Positions 1 to 11,331 of a DNA stretch of 31,320 nucleotides are shown here, piece after piece. Under the pieces are notes generated by a model. It did no database searches. It was not told the DNA's origin and saw only the letters and a list, made by a program, of their open reading frames with translations. Position 1 is the stretch's first letter, and each line of letters begins with the position of its first letter. This DNA comes from Purshia tridentata. Its lineage: Eukaryota; Streptophyta; Magnoliopsida; Rosales; Rosaceae. A program made the position numbers and the translations under genes. Where the stretch lies: the NCBI GenBank assembly GCA_003254885.1, contig QANT01000457.1:1-31320 (forward strand), written 5' to 3'.

Positions 1-860
1 TCTCTGTCTAAACTTTGTACAACAACATGCAAAATTGGGAGCAAAATAGGAATATATATCTTAATTTAAATTAAAATTAGAGAGAGCAACCACACAAAAA
101 GTAAAAGTTCTTTTAAGGGAAGAATTGGAAGGGCTATATCAAATTGATATGAAATCAAGTTAGAATCCTAATTATTCATAATGATGCTCACTAATAGATT
201 TTACAATTTTATGTAATTTCTTAGTTCATCAGCTTCTTTCAATATTTATTTAGTAGCTCTTTGTAAGATTCCTTTTATTTTTATTTTTTTCAGTATCAAT
301 TTTAGTTAATACAATCTTATTCACGCTCTTTTTTATTCGGCTTAATCGCAGTAATAGTCTATAAACTTTGATGACTTCTCATGCCTCACATGTTTTTTTA
401 TGACTTCTTGAGTATCAACATATTGGTTCCTTGTATGAGTCAAAGTTGCCACGCTAAACTTTCATAAGTAAAAAAACAAAAACAAAAAAGATTTAGTAAT
501 TAACTTTAATTTAGAGGTGTATGATCGACCTGCTGAAATACGCATCTGAGTTGACCACAAAAATGGCCAGCCTCCACTTGGAAAGGTCACCTTCACCTTC
601 ACCTTCATTATTTATATTATATGTTTTCGTCACGTTGTTTTGATTTTGGTCCACTCTATCGTACATGACAATAAATAATTTAGATATATTTGAACCCTTC
701 ACATGTCCTATTGGCTATTTGAATTATGAAATGGTCCACACGTCGGTCGTCACAATTAATTGTTTTTCAATTCTCTCTTGGCATGCCATCCCAATTAGAC
801 TGCTGCTAAATTCTAAGGCTACTTCCAAGGAACAAGTCCAAAACCCGAATCCCCCCACAC
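1..860. other. AT-rich upstream/intergenic region
   Basis: I see no coding gene here. The stretch is AT-rich, with many T and A runs. The short open frames on both strands have no recognisable domain and overlap the promoter of the next gene. A short ACCTTC tandem repeat (about 3.5 units) sits near 585-607. The right-hand part is presumably the promoter of the gene at 999. Confidence 0.5.
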
Positions 861-863
861 CTT

Positions 864-869
864 TATATA
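864..869 (+). promoter_or_regulatory. TATA box of the gene at 999
   Basis: TATATA in the context CTTTATATACCC. It is followed about 30 bp later by a pyrimidine-rich CTCTCTCACAC stretch that resembles a plant transcription start and Y-patch. This would give a 5' UTR of roughly 100 bases before the ATG at 999. Based on sequence only. Confidence 0.6.
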
Positions 870-998
870 CCCATACACATCTCCAACTCTGCCTCATCAG
901 CTCTCTCACACTTCCAACATCATCCAATTTCTCTCTTTGTTTTCAGCCCAGACTAGCATATACCAGACCCAGATTTTCAGAAGCCAAAACAAAAAACA

Positions 999-1499
999 AT
1001 GAGGACTAGCAAAGCAAAGAAGCAAAGCAAGCTGATGTACTTTATTTCTACACCCTTTAGGACTTTAACCAAGGCCAGGAACTTTTACATGAGGAGGCTG
1101 GAAGATTGTGCTGGTAAGGTGGGTTATGGTGGTGGTGTTGGTGGCTACACTGCTGCACAAGTCCCATTGCCAAGGAGCTTTAGTGTCAATTCTTCGAGTG
1201 CTGGTGATGACGAGGACTTGAGGCAGCTTCTTAGAACGGCGTCGTCAAAGAAGAGTAATGCAGAGGAAGAGAATAATTACAAGGCAGCAGCTTCAGATAT
1301 GCATAGAAGACCAACTGTTAGACAACAACCCACTATGAATGGAATGGGGATGAGGAGTTACAGTGTTGGGTTGAAAATGGGAAGGATTGATGAGGAGAGG
1401 GCTTCTTCTTTTAAGGAAGATAATGTGAATGTGAAGGCGGATTTGTATCCAAGAAGCAGAAGTTATGCTGTTAATAAGAGATACGGTGGATCGCGATAA
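999..1499 (+). CDS. Small basic plant protein of unknown function, intronless
   Basis: An uninterrupted 166-residue frame with a good upstream TATA box. The N-terminus is basic (MRTSKAKKQSKLMY) and is followed by a segment rich in aromatic and basic residues, STPFRTLTKARNFYMRRLEDCAGK (about residues 18-41). Next come a Gly-rich stretch (VGYGGGVGG), a Ser-rich/acidic stretch (NSSSAGDDEDLRQLL), and a C-terminal part with MGRIDEE and YPRSRSYAV. There is no signal peptide, membrane span or catalytic motif. The overall look, especially the conserved N-terminal block and the MGRIDEE and SRSYAV motifs, resembles small uncharacterised plant-specific proteins, but I cannot assign a named family with certainty. 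It is unrelated to the SCPL array that follows and probably marks its left border. No function is proposed. Confidence 0.82.
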   Translation: MRTSKAKKQSKLMYFISTPFRTLTKARNFYMRRLEDCAGKVGYGGGVGGYTAAQVPLPRSFSVNSSSAGDDEDLRQLLRTASSKKSNAEEENNYKAAASDMHRRPTVRQQPTMNGMGMRSYSVGLKMGRIDEERASSFKEDNVNVKADLYPRSRSYAVNKRYGGSR

Positions 1500-2276
1500 A
1501 ACTATTTGTACTACATTTATGTCACATCTTTAATAGATTAGATAAACCATTCTATAATGAATTTTGGGATTTGGATGTAAAAACATGTATGCCTAGAAAA
1601 GAGTTGGTGTGAGAGAGATTGATCCAATTCTTCTCTCTCTATCCACTCCATTGTTTATTTGTTTCCTTCATTGCCAATTGATACCTTGGAAATCTTTCAT
1701 TATTTCTTTACTTTTCTATATCATTATCTTTTTGGATTGATAATTGACAAAATGAAAGTCAATTTTCTAAAACTTGATATTGTATACGCTATTAGAATAG
1801 TGGCTTCAAAGTAAAGAATGACAACTAGACAAGAAGGTTTGAGAGTTGAATTGATACATTGACCAGAAGTTTACACAAGCCACCATATGAAGCAATTGGC
1901 TTTGACCCTATATTTGGTTTCAACTGCTCAAGGGGATTAGGCCTGGTTCTCTCTGCATTGTCTCACATTTAAAGAGAGAGAAACTAGGGCTGTGCTTTGT
2001 CCTACATTTATATTGAGAAAGAAACTCAGGACTGAGACAAACTAATAAACAAGGCCCAAACTCAGCCCATTAATTAAGCCAGGTAGAAGGTTTGGTCCAC
2101 CCAACTGTTGGTCCAATTATAACTATGGTCCAATTACATCATCTAACTTTCATCAAGACTAAACTTGGGTCACCATACCAGTCTCCTAACTTTCCATACC
2201 ATACCAATTGTAACATTCCCAAACCAAAAAATCAATACCTTACCGTCTGTTCAACTCCTTGCAGTAGTACTAGTAT
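1500..2276. other. Intergenic region: 3' flank of the unknown gene, 5' flank of SCPL-1
   Basis: No gene is seen. The short open frame at 2092-2289 has no family resemblance and runs into the promoter of SCPL-1. Pyrimidine runs (CTCTCTCT near 1632) and a purine-rich AAAGAGAGAGAAA (about 1971-1983) are present. Confidence 0.5.
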
Positions 2277-2343
2277 CCCCATAAAATAAATTTGAAGCTC
2301 TCAACAGGGCAGACCTCCATTAACATTCTCTAAGAAATTAGAC

Positions 2344-5300
2344 ATGGGTTCCAAACCAAGCTCCCTATGCTTTCTTCTACTGCTTATCTCTGCAGGCACT
2401 GCACTCTCTCACTGGCAAGTCAAAACTCTGCCTGGCTTCCCTGGTGAATTGCCCTTCACACTTCAAACTGGGTAAGTATAAATGTTGATTAACAGCGACA
2501 ATAGTCAATATTTGGCACCACTTTTACTCAATTGATATTTTTGCATTGATCATTAATTCACTTTATCATATAAAACAACACTAATGACAAATATTAACCA
2601 GCAATGTTTGTGATGATCATGGATTTTTGTACACATGCATCTGCAGGTACACTAGTGTGGGTGATATTGAATTCTTCTGGTACTTTGTGGAGTCACAAGG
2701 GAACCCTGCAATTGACCCACTTTTGCTTTACCTCAATGGAGGTCCCGGTTGTTCCGGCTTAAATGGATTCTTCTACCAAATTGGTAAGGCCAAAATTATA
2801 CCATATTTTTATATTATACGTACGTTTCATATTTTTTAATTGAAGTAGAATTTACCTATATAAGTAAATTTTACCTTTATTAGAGATGTGGTCTCTCACT
2901 CTCTCTTGCATCTCTCAACTCTTGTTCAATCTTTGATCAAGCAAATCAATGGATCGATTATCTTTCAATCTTTTGAATGTTCTGCTTTTTGCCTCTAGGT
3001 CCATTGAAATTCAACATTTCGGATTACACTGGGGGCCTACCAACATTGATTTATGAACCAAACTCATGGACAAAGGTACACAAATTTAGGATCATCTTCT
3101 TTATTTGCTTTACTTAATTCGCAACTAGCTGGTACTTTAGCCTAAGTCTTGGTTCAACTTTGGTCCAATCATCATTTGCTTTTTATTATTTTTTATTTTT
3201 CTTGATGATCCAGACAGCCAATATAATATTTTTGGATGCACCTGTTGGGGCTGGTTTCTCCTACACTAATAATACAGAGGCTTGGACCACAACAGACACA
3301 TTAGCAGCCAAACAGGTCTACGAATTTTTGAGAAATGTAAGTGTACACGTGCAAAATAATTTAATTTTATTAATTATTTATTTATGAAAACACAAAAAAA
3401 AAAAAATCCAAATCCATAATATATATGCTAAAGTTGAATTATTTATATATTAATAAATTGTGTACTTAATTGAATTTATGTGATGTAGTGGTTGGGCGAA
3501 CACCCGGATTTTACTACAAACCCGGTCTATCTTGGTAGCGATTCATATGCAGGAATCATTACTCCCATCCTCGCTCAAGATATAATTAACGGTAATCCTA
3601 ATTAAACTATCTTTGTTGAAAAATTATTATTATTTAAATTGTTTTAAGTGACCATGTGATATATTATTTTTTTAATAAAATTGATACCCACTCATATAGA
3701 TTTTATATAGGTACGTGAGTCTCACCTTTATTATAAAGATGATATGTTACATAAAATTTGGGCTAGCTTAGTTGGTCGAAGACAAAAATTTTCTTCCAAC
3801 CCATCGAAGCTCCAATCATCAGCCTTCTCTATAATAAATATAGAAATTGTCAATTAAAATTAAAACTGTTCAAATACAGTACCCTAGTTTTATTCTTGTT
3901 CAATTTTATTTCTACTTTCAACTACTACTCAACTAGCTCTTGTATAGTGTAGTGACTATTTTTTAATTATTGGTTTGCAGGCAATGAAGCTGGAATCGTG
4001 CCACGAGTGAACCTCAAAGTATGTACACAATCCAAATTTTTATGGTTTATGTTTTGAATTAATTGCCACATTATTTTATGTTGTCACAAAGTTATGTTAT
4101 TTAAGTCACACAACCAAATGATTAAGGTTGGATAGTTGCTTTTTTTAGTTCTTTTATATATAATTTTCTCCTTGTATCAAATTAAGTTTAGTAGTTTAAT
4201 CTTTTTTATATTATCTCTCAGGGTTTCACAATTGGATGTCCGCATACAAATACAGAAATTGAAACAAATACCAAAATAAAATTTGCTCATCGGATGGCTC
4301 TAATATCAGACAAAATGTACGAGGTATATAAATGACTACGAATTCTGCTATGCTTTAATAAATTTATTTATATTTTATATAACCAGTATGATTTCACTGC
4401 ACATATATGTTACTATATATCAATTATTGTTTCAGGCAGCCAAAAACAGTTGCAATGGGAATTATTACAGTGTAGATGCAAGCAATGCAGAATGCACAGA
4501 AGATCTCAGCGCTATAACCCAGGTTTAACAAATCTTCATTATATATCATCGACACTGTTGTCTTTGTCTACTAAATTTTGTTCCCATATATTCTGAGAGT
4601 TTTTTATTTATCTTAATATGGGTTAATTCAGGATTTTACTCTTATTTAATGTGCAGTGTGTTGAACAAATAAGTCGGCAGAATATATTGGAACCCAATTG
4701 TGCTTTCTTGTCCCCAAAAGAAAAGGAACAAATAGCCGCCAGAAGATCTCTCAGAGAGAACCCAAGGAGTACACTGCGCCTACCATCATCGCCTGGAATT
4801 TCAAATGATTTTTGGTGCCATGTAATTTTCTCTCCTTATGTACCCTCTATGTGTTTACAAATTTGTGTTACTAATTTCATCCTTTTTTCCAAGGCAGAAT
4901 TTCGATTATTTGCTTTCAGATATATGGACAAATTATAAAAGCGTCCAAGATGCTCTTAATGTTCGACAGGTATTACGATTACTATACCAATTAAACATGT
5001 TCACCAAATATTGTTACAGTGTTTCATTTATTCAAATCTAAATCGATCTTAATATATTTTCTAATGTTTTTTATTTATGCAACAGGGTATAGTTAAAGAA
5101 TTTTTTAGATGCAATATTACTCTCTCATACACTGTCGACACAAATGACGTTGTCACTTATCATCAGAATCTAACCAGCACAGGCTTGCAAGTACTGGTTT
5201 TCAGGTGATTTTATTAATTTGCTTTGAGATTTGAATGAATGTTAGGTCCAAATCACTATATATAAGTTTTCTGATTTTTTTTTTTCTTGCAGTGGTGACC

Positions 5301-5893
5301 ATGACATGGTTATACCACATATTGGTATAGAACAATGGATAACCTCCCTAGACCTCACAGTTGACACCGATTGGCGTCCATGGTTTGTGGATGGTCAAGT
5401 TGCAGGGTGAGTTTCACCATATCATCATGAACTTTCATAATTTTGCATTTTATTAATTTCAACAACAGAAAATCCTATTATATTAATAAAATCTGAAATA
5501 AAGTTGGGTGTGTACGTATTTCTCTTTCCTTAAATTCACCTCATTATGAGAATAGACTATATGATGGTGCGTATGAGACTGTCACACCCTAAAATTTTTG
5601 CAACATTATATTAATGCCTTCACATATGTTGTTTAGGTACACAACCAAGTATACGAATAATGGATATCGCTTGACATATGCAACTGTTAAGGCAAGAAAA
5701 CATTTCGCTTCGGCTTCTTTTTATTTTTCCTTATTTTTCAAAAATTGTATTTTTTGATATTATATTCGATTAAAGTAATTATCATATTAATTTGATTAAT
5801 TTTGTGCAGGGTGCTGGTCACTCACCACAAGAGTACAAACGCAGGGAGTGTTATGACATGTTCAGTAGGTGGATCCATTATTATCCTCTCTAG
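2344..5893 (+). CDS. SCPL-1: serine carboxypeptidase-like protein (family I, acyltransferase-like), 14 exons
   Basis: Exons: 2344-2471, 2647-2783, 2999-3075, 3214-3336, 3489-3591, 3981-4018, 4222-4323, 4436-4522, 4657-4821, 4898-4969, 5086-5204, 5293-5406, 5637-5691, 5810-5893. They join in phase to 467 aa. The start is the first ATG after a TATA-like site and has a strong context (GACATGG). It gives a signal peptide (LCFLLLLISAGTALS), then the family's LPGFPGELPF. Motifs: LNGGPGCSG (oxyanion hole), [10 protein letters not shown], nucleophile Ser174 in GSDSYAG, Asp386 in SGDHD, His444 in GAGH. Family knowledge: alpha/beta-hydrolases sorted to the vacuole or secreted; clade IA members transfer acyl groups from glucose esters. 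Odd points: the residue two before the Ser is Ser instead of Gly; peptidase-like LNGG and YAG; GCP where SCPL-3 to SCPL-6 have GNP; the last intron starts with GC. Intact and probably functional; substrate unknown. Confidence 0.93.
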
Positions 5894-7455
5894 ATTGTTC
5901 TTCTTATGAAGTGTAATTTCAAAATTTGGAGAGAATTTTTGATAAAATAATGCAACTTCAAGTCTCTCCGGCCACTTGTATTAATCTTACATTCTATTTG
6001 GAGGAATGGATTCCGATGGCAATTAATTAGCCAATTTGAAATGAGAACTATGTTGTTTATTGTACTAATTCACACATCATGGTCATATAGTAGAAAAGAA
6101 ATATACTTCAAATTCTGTGTCTTTATCATCATCCCTTTTATCTTTCTTTTCAAAAAGATGAAAGGTTCCTACCATATATTATAAAATGTATGGCCAAACA
6201 AAAAGATCACATCTTTCTTAAAAAGTCGATGTCCAGAATTAAGATTCCATGTTTAAGATATATATTACGATGTTTTGGTGAAGCCCATGACCAAGGCTCT
6301 GACTTTAATTTTCTATAAACGATTAATTCCCACCCTAATCTCACTTTCTCTTATACTTACTTTTTAATTTCTCACACTGACCTGAAAAGGAACATCATTA
6401 GAAACACTTGTTTTAAAATTATACAAACGAACTTAGAAAAAAAAGTTATATGCCTTCCCATAATTAAATAGAAAAGGAGCATTAATTAATTAATAGTTTG
6501 GATTAGACCTTGAAATAAATTAATTTGTCCTCAAGAGCACGATCCAAACGTGCTCATGTGGGTAGGGTCGCCGCATAGAAATAAAAAAGTGTCAGTGATA
6601 CAGTAGAGTGTAGCACGTGCACGACAACCATTGATTATTATTACTATTATTTTTGTGTCATAAATTTATAATCATGTCTCTCATTTTTAAGTCCTAAAAT
6701 ATTATAAAATCATTTAGCTAGTTCTCTCATCTCTCTCATGTGCTGTGCATAATATTTTATTATATAATTGGTGGGAGAGCTAGAGTTAGGAAGGAAGAAG
6801 AATGGTAGATAAATTAATTAAAGAACAGCAGTCTACACTCATAGAGTGAATAAGTAATTATTTTAATTACAAATAAAATGAACATTAATAAATTATCATC
6901 CATGAATATAATTATGAATAAATTGCAAATTACAAATAAATGATGAGCCTCTATTACCAACTTGTCTTGACAAACGGATGCAACATCCATGTTATTGTTA
7001 TTGTCCATTTCAGCCTAAGCTTATAATTTACATTTAAAATGACTTATATAGATGACCGCAGAGACAAGTCAAACAGAATTGGACATGTGGTTGCGCCTAA
7101 ACTTTTGTAATTAGAGTTTGAATGGCAAGTGCACAAGTTTATAAGTTGATACCAACACAAAGAAAACACAGAGGCAAGTCAAACAATTTTTCTATTTTTC
7201 ACAATCAGGAAATGAGAGGCCATAGAGGCATTGACTGTGGATATGTAGTACAAAATGGTTAATGCAACAAAGCCAACAATAAATATTTGAATATTACAAT
7301 TTAATTTAATTGGTGGGCAACCTAATCCATTTTTGACAGTGTTCATCCCTAGATTCATTATCAACCGCATTTCAAACCCCATGTCCTGTTACAACAGCAA
7401 TTCTATCCTGCCACTATTAACTTCAATTTCTTTTTTGTCACCAGAACATTGTACT
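5894..7455. other. Intergenic region between SCPL-1 and SCPL-2
   Basis: AT-rich with no supported gene. Frames on the minus strand (e.g. 6814-7008, 7179-7382) are short and low-complexity. The first 100-200 bp should be the 3' UTR and polyadenylation region of SCPL-1. I see no transposon ends. Confidence 0.45.
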
Positions 7456-7462
7456 TTCTTGG

Positions 7463-7509
7463 ATATATAGGCACCAAAATTAAGTAGCTAGCAGGGCTTG
7501 GAATATAAA
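7463..7509 (+). promoter_or_regulatory. Probable core promoter of SCPL-2 (two TATA-like sites)
   Basis: GGATATATAGG near 7461-7471 and ATATAAAA at 7502-7509. The second lies about 50 bp before the ATG and would put transcription start near 7530-7540. That makes the ATG at 7561 the first one in the transcript. Confidence 0.45.
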
Positions 7510-7560
7510 ACATACAGGACTCGCGAGCCGGAGCTAGCAGAAGCTCTGCATTGTCTAACA

Positions 7561-10500
7561 ATGGCATTTGGTTCTGGAAACAACAACATGAACCGGGTTT
7601 GTCTGCATTTGCTTCTTCTACTGGTTTTCGCAGCAAATGTAGCCTTTTGTGGCACGATCGTCAAGTCCATTCCGGGATTTGATGGTGAACTTCCTTTCAA
7701 ACTTCACACTGGGTATGTGTAATGAGTGTGTGTTTCTTTTGATTAATAAGATCTAATTTCTTGGGTTGCAAGCATTTAGCTAATTCCTGTTTTGCTCATT
7801 ATAATATTTTGCTGTTGTAAGGTATGTGACTGTTGGTAAATCAGAGATGTTTTACTACTTCATTGAGTCAGAAGGGAACCCCAAGGAAGACCCTTTGATG
7901 CTGTGGTACAGTGGAGGCCCTGGTTGTTCTGCTTTCAATGGTCTCATTTTTGAAATTGGTTCGCTTAATTTCCTTTAATCTTCTCCTCAAATTATTTCGC
8001 ACAATCTTTATGGATCCCTTATGACCCAAATGCACATATGTATAGCAGTGATTGCTGAAAAAAAAAATTAAAAAAAAAAAATGACTCCTAGTTCATACTT
8101 TGTATAGGTCCTTTGGCTTTCAATATCACAGATTATGAAGGAGGGACACCACGAACATATTACTACCCATACTCATGGACAAAGGTTGGTATTTCCCATA
8201 TTAATTCCTTGTGTTTTTATTTGATTTTGTGTGTGATTCTTATGCACATATGGTCCATTATTAATCAAGACTATGATTTCTAATTAAGAGGCTTTTAGAT
8301 TTTAGTCCTTCAATAAGATTAAAAATTAATTATGACAATAAAAAAAATTATCACAAGAGTATTATAGGGAGAGGGAAACCAAAAATATTATTAAAAAATA
8401 AAAATCTGATGTGGAATATATACGCTGACATGGACGTAGAGTCAAAGGACTAAATTCAATTTTTGATCTTACATCAGGTGTTAATCTAAACTTGAACTTA
8501 TCAAGGGATTAAAATCTAGTTTTCTGTCTAATTAATTTGATTTTTTGTGACAATTCTCAAAGAGTGCAAGCATACTGTTTGTGGATGCACCTGTTGGCAC
8601 TGGTTTCTCTTATGCAACTAGTGCAGAGGCGTATGCTACCTCAGATACATTAACAGGAGCTGAGGTTTATGGCTTTGTGAGGAAGGTATATGATTAACTC
8701 GTACACGAAAACAACACGATTAAATCCGATTTTAAACAAGTTTAAAGTTGTAGCCACAAGGAAAAATGCAAAACTATGTCTTAGATCTTTCTATTGTAAT
8801 GCAGTGGTTGGAAGAACACCCACAATTCCTCAGGGTTCAGTTATTCATTGGGGCTGATTCCTATTCGGGCATATCAGGCACCCTTGTTGTTAAGCACATA
8901 ATCGATGGTAATTAATTGACTAAACAACGGTTAGATCAACTTAAATCAATCAAGCCTTGTGCATTGTTGTAAAATTTTGAAAATGGCTCACAAAACTTGG
9001 GTTTAAATTCACTTATATGTTTCAGGAAATGATGCTGGAGTAATACCACGCCTCAATCTCAAGGTACATGATCTTATGTTAGAATATGAATATGTTGTTT
9101 CTTCTTTTATTTTACTTGTTAGATTTTGAGACTTGTTGTTTGAGATGGTTTCAGGGTTACATTCTAGGATGTCCACGTACAGATTCAACTATCAATGAGA
9201 ATTCGAAGATAACTTATGCTCACCGAATGGGGCTTGTATCAGATGAACTCTTTGAGGTGATTGAATCCTCATTCTATTTTAGACTCAATAATGTGTTTGG
9301 AAAATTTTCAATGTTAAGAAAATGTTGGCTTCTTCCATATCATACCAAATTTTTCACTATTGCAAGGTATTACCACAAAAATAAAGTCCTCATTTGTCCA
9401 GAACAGAGTACTCTATTTTTTTGGATGAAGAACAGAGTACTCTGTTTTAACACAGTAATGGATTGAGAGACCGACACTAGCATTCTTAAAAAAAGCCATG
9501 TATTATCTTGCTGGGTAAATTGAGTTGATGGTGGTGTTGTTGCTTTTGTAGGCAGCTAAAGAAAGCTGTAATGGGACTTATGGTAGTGTAGACACAACAC
9601 AATCAGAATGTTATGAGGATCTTAAATTGATTGCAAAGGTGAGGGACATTAAATTCTATTTATCGCACATAATCTGTGCAAACTCAACACTAAGATGAGC
9701 AATTTCATGAACTTGCAGCAAGTTAAAGAAATAAATAAAAATCATATTCTAGAGCCAAAATGCACCTGGGCTTCACCAGAACAAGATGGAGAATCAGGTC
9801 GCAGATCTTTACAAGAAAACCCCGAAGACTTTCTCCGGTCACCTGTCGAAAGTGCTGAATTCTGTCATGTAAATATTCCCTCTATCTTGGTTTGCTATTC
9901 TTTCTTGGTTTCCTTGTTAAATAACCCGTTAGCATCTCTTTATCAGAAAACTAATACCATATCTCTAAAATTATAGAAACGAAACCTATTTTGGACCTGA
10001 AACGATCAAGATGGCGTTGATATGTCAGTTCAGAGATCTCATATCTTCATATCAACTCACATCTCGCCTTGGTCTTGATTATGGCATGACCTTGACATAG
10101 TTCGAAACATTTCAGTTTTCAAAATTGAAAAAACATATATATATATATATAGGGCCTTTTTTTCAAGAAATCCTTCTTTCTTTCCCTTTTTTTGTTGGTT
10201 TAATTTGGACCTAAAACTTCTCGTAATCTTATTTTTCATTACAAAATCCATATATGCATCCTTTGCAGAACTTCAACTATGCACTATCTTATGTGTGGGC
10301 AAATGATGGAGATGTTAGAAAGGCACTTAATATCAGAGAGGTACATGACACTTGTAAATTGAGTAAGGATATACAACATGTCGTTAATTGCTGTGTTTCT
10401 GATAAACTTGTGTGATGCATGGTGAGCAGGACACAGTAATGGATTGGAAGAGATGCAACAAGAGCTTGTCATTCAAATCTGATGTGTCAAGTGTCCTTGA

Positions 10501-11331
10501 ATATCATAAAAACCTCAGTACCAAGGGATTACAAGTTCTAGTATACAAGTAATTTATTACTTATACTATCCATACATTCTTTAATTATAAAAAAGGTTAA
10601 CCCATGATTTTTCTTAAGTAATACATGTGAAAATTTAGACTATCCGGCCCAAAATTAATTGGGTATGAGTGGAAAATGACATTATATATCATAACGCAAA
10701 GCTTTATATTCTCGACATGAAATATACTTTCAACAGTAAATTACTTGTTTTGTTGCAGTGGTGATCATGACCTAATAATTCCAAACACTGGAACGGAAGA
10801 GTGGATAAAAGCATTAGGTTTGGATATTGTTAATGATTGGAGACCATGGCTGGTTGATGGTCAAATTGCTGGGTGAGGTTTTTTTTTTTGGTAGTTTTAG
10901 TTTGCAATCATATATTCAGCCATTTTCTAGCTAGCTCAGAACTTATAAATTGCTGTTGTTTGTGTTATGCAGATACACTATTAAGTATTCTGATAATGGT
11001 TACCGTTTGACATATGCAACAGTAAAGGTGTGTGACTTCTACTATTAAACAGACAATTTTAATTTTTGTGAGCACACATTTTTTGAAAGTGCCACATCAA
11101 AATTACTGCCCATCAACCACAAACATGTCTTTTTGTATATAATAACGTACTTCTTTGTAACTAAAATTTGAATATTACGGGATATGAATATAGAATTTGT
11201 ATTTTGGTCGTTGTTAAATATTAACTAGTTTCTTTTGATTTGTACAGGGAGGAGGTCACTCACCTCAAGAATACAAGCGTAGGGAATGCTATAACATGTT
11301 TGATAGGTTCATCAATTACTATCCACTTTAG
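7561..11331 (+). CDS. SCPL-2: serine carboxypeptidase-like protein (family I, acyltransferase-like), 14 exons
   Basis: Exons: 7561-7712, 7822-7958, 8108-8184, 8563-8685, 8805-8907, 9026-9063, 9155-9256, 9552-9638, 9719-9868, 10269-10340, 10430-10548, 10759-10872, 10973-11027, 11248-11331; 470 aa in phase. The ATG at 7561 has strong context (ACAATGG); the in-frame codon further upstream at 7498 is TTG. Signal peptide about residues 10-31 ([18 protein letters not shown]). Motifs: [18 protein letters not shown], nucleophile Ser182 in GADSYSG, Asp389 in NGDHD, His447 in GGGH. It pairs with SCPL-1: both have GCP after exon 6 and end in REC-(Y)-(D/N)MF. Odd points: Ala replaces Gly two before the nucleophile Ser; the intron 2 donor GTTCGC is weak; the last intron has a GT donor, unlike SCPL-1, -3, -4 and -5. 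Likely functional; acyl donor and acceptor unknown. Confidence 0.93.
9402..9446. repeat. Duplicated palindrome in SCPL-2 intron 7
   Basis: AACAGAGTACTCTGTT at 9431-9446 is a perfect 16-bp palindrome. A near copy, AACAGAGTACTCTATT, lies at 9402-9417. The two are 29 bp apart, within intron 7 (9257-9551), which is longer than intron 7 of SCPL-1. Confidence 0.7.
10134..10152. repeat. TA-type microsatellite in SCPL-2 intron 9
   Basis: A run of alternating AT dinucleotides inside intron 9 (9869-10268). Simple repeat with no evident function. Confidence 0.7.

Noticed and set aside
511..927. Minus-strand and plus-strand open frames before the first gene (511-702, 665-1009, 724-927)
   Set aside because: They overlap the TATA box and 5' UTR of the gene at 999, lack any domain, and look like chance frames.
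7498..7560. Longer SCPL-2 N-terminus starting at 7498
   Set aside because: The codon at 7498 is TTG and sits beside a TATA-like sequence. The ATG at 7561 has strong context and gives a proper signal peptide.
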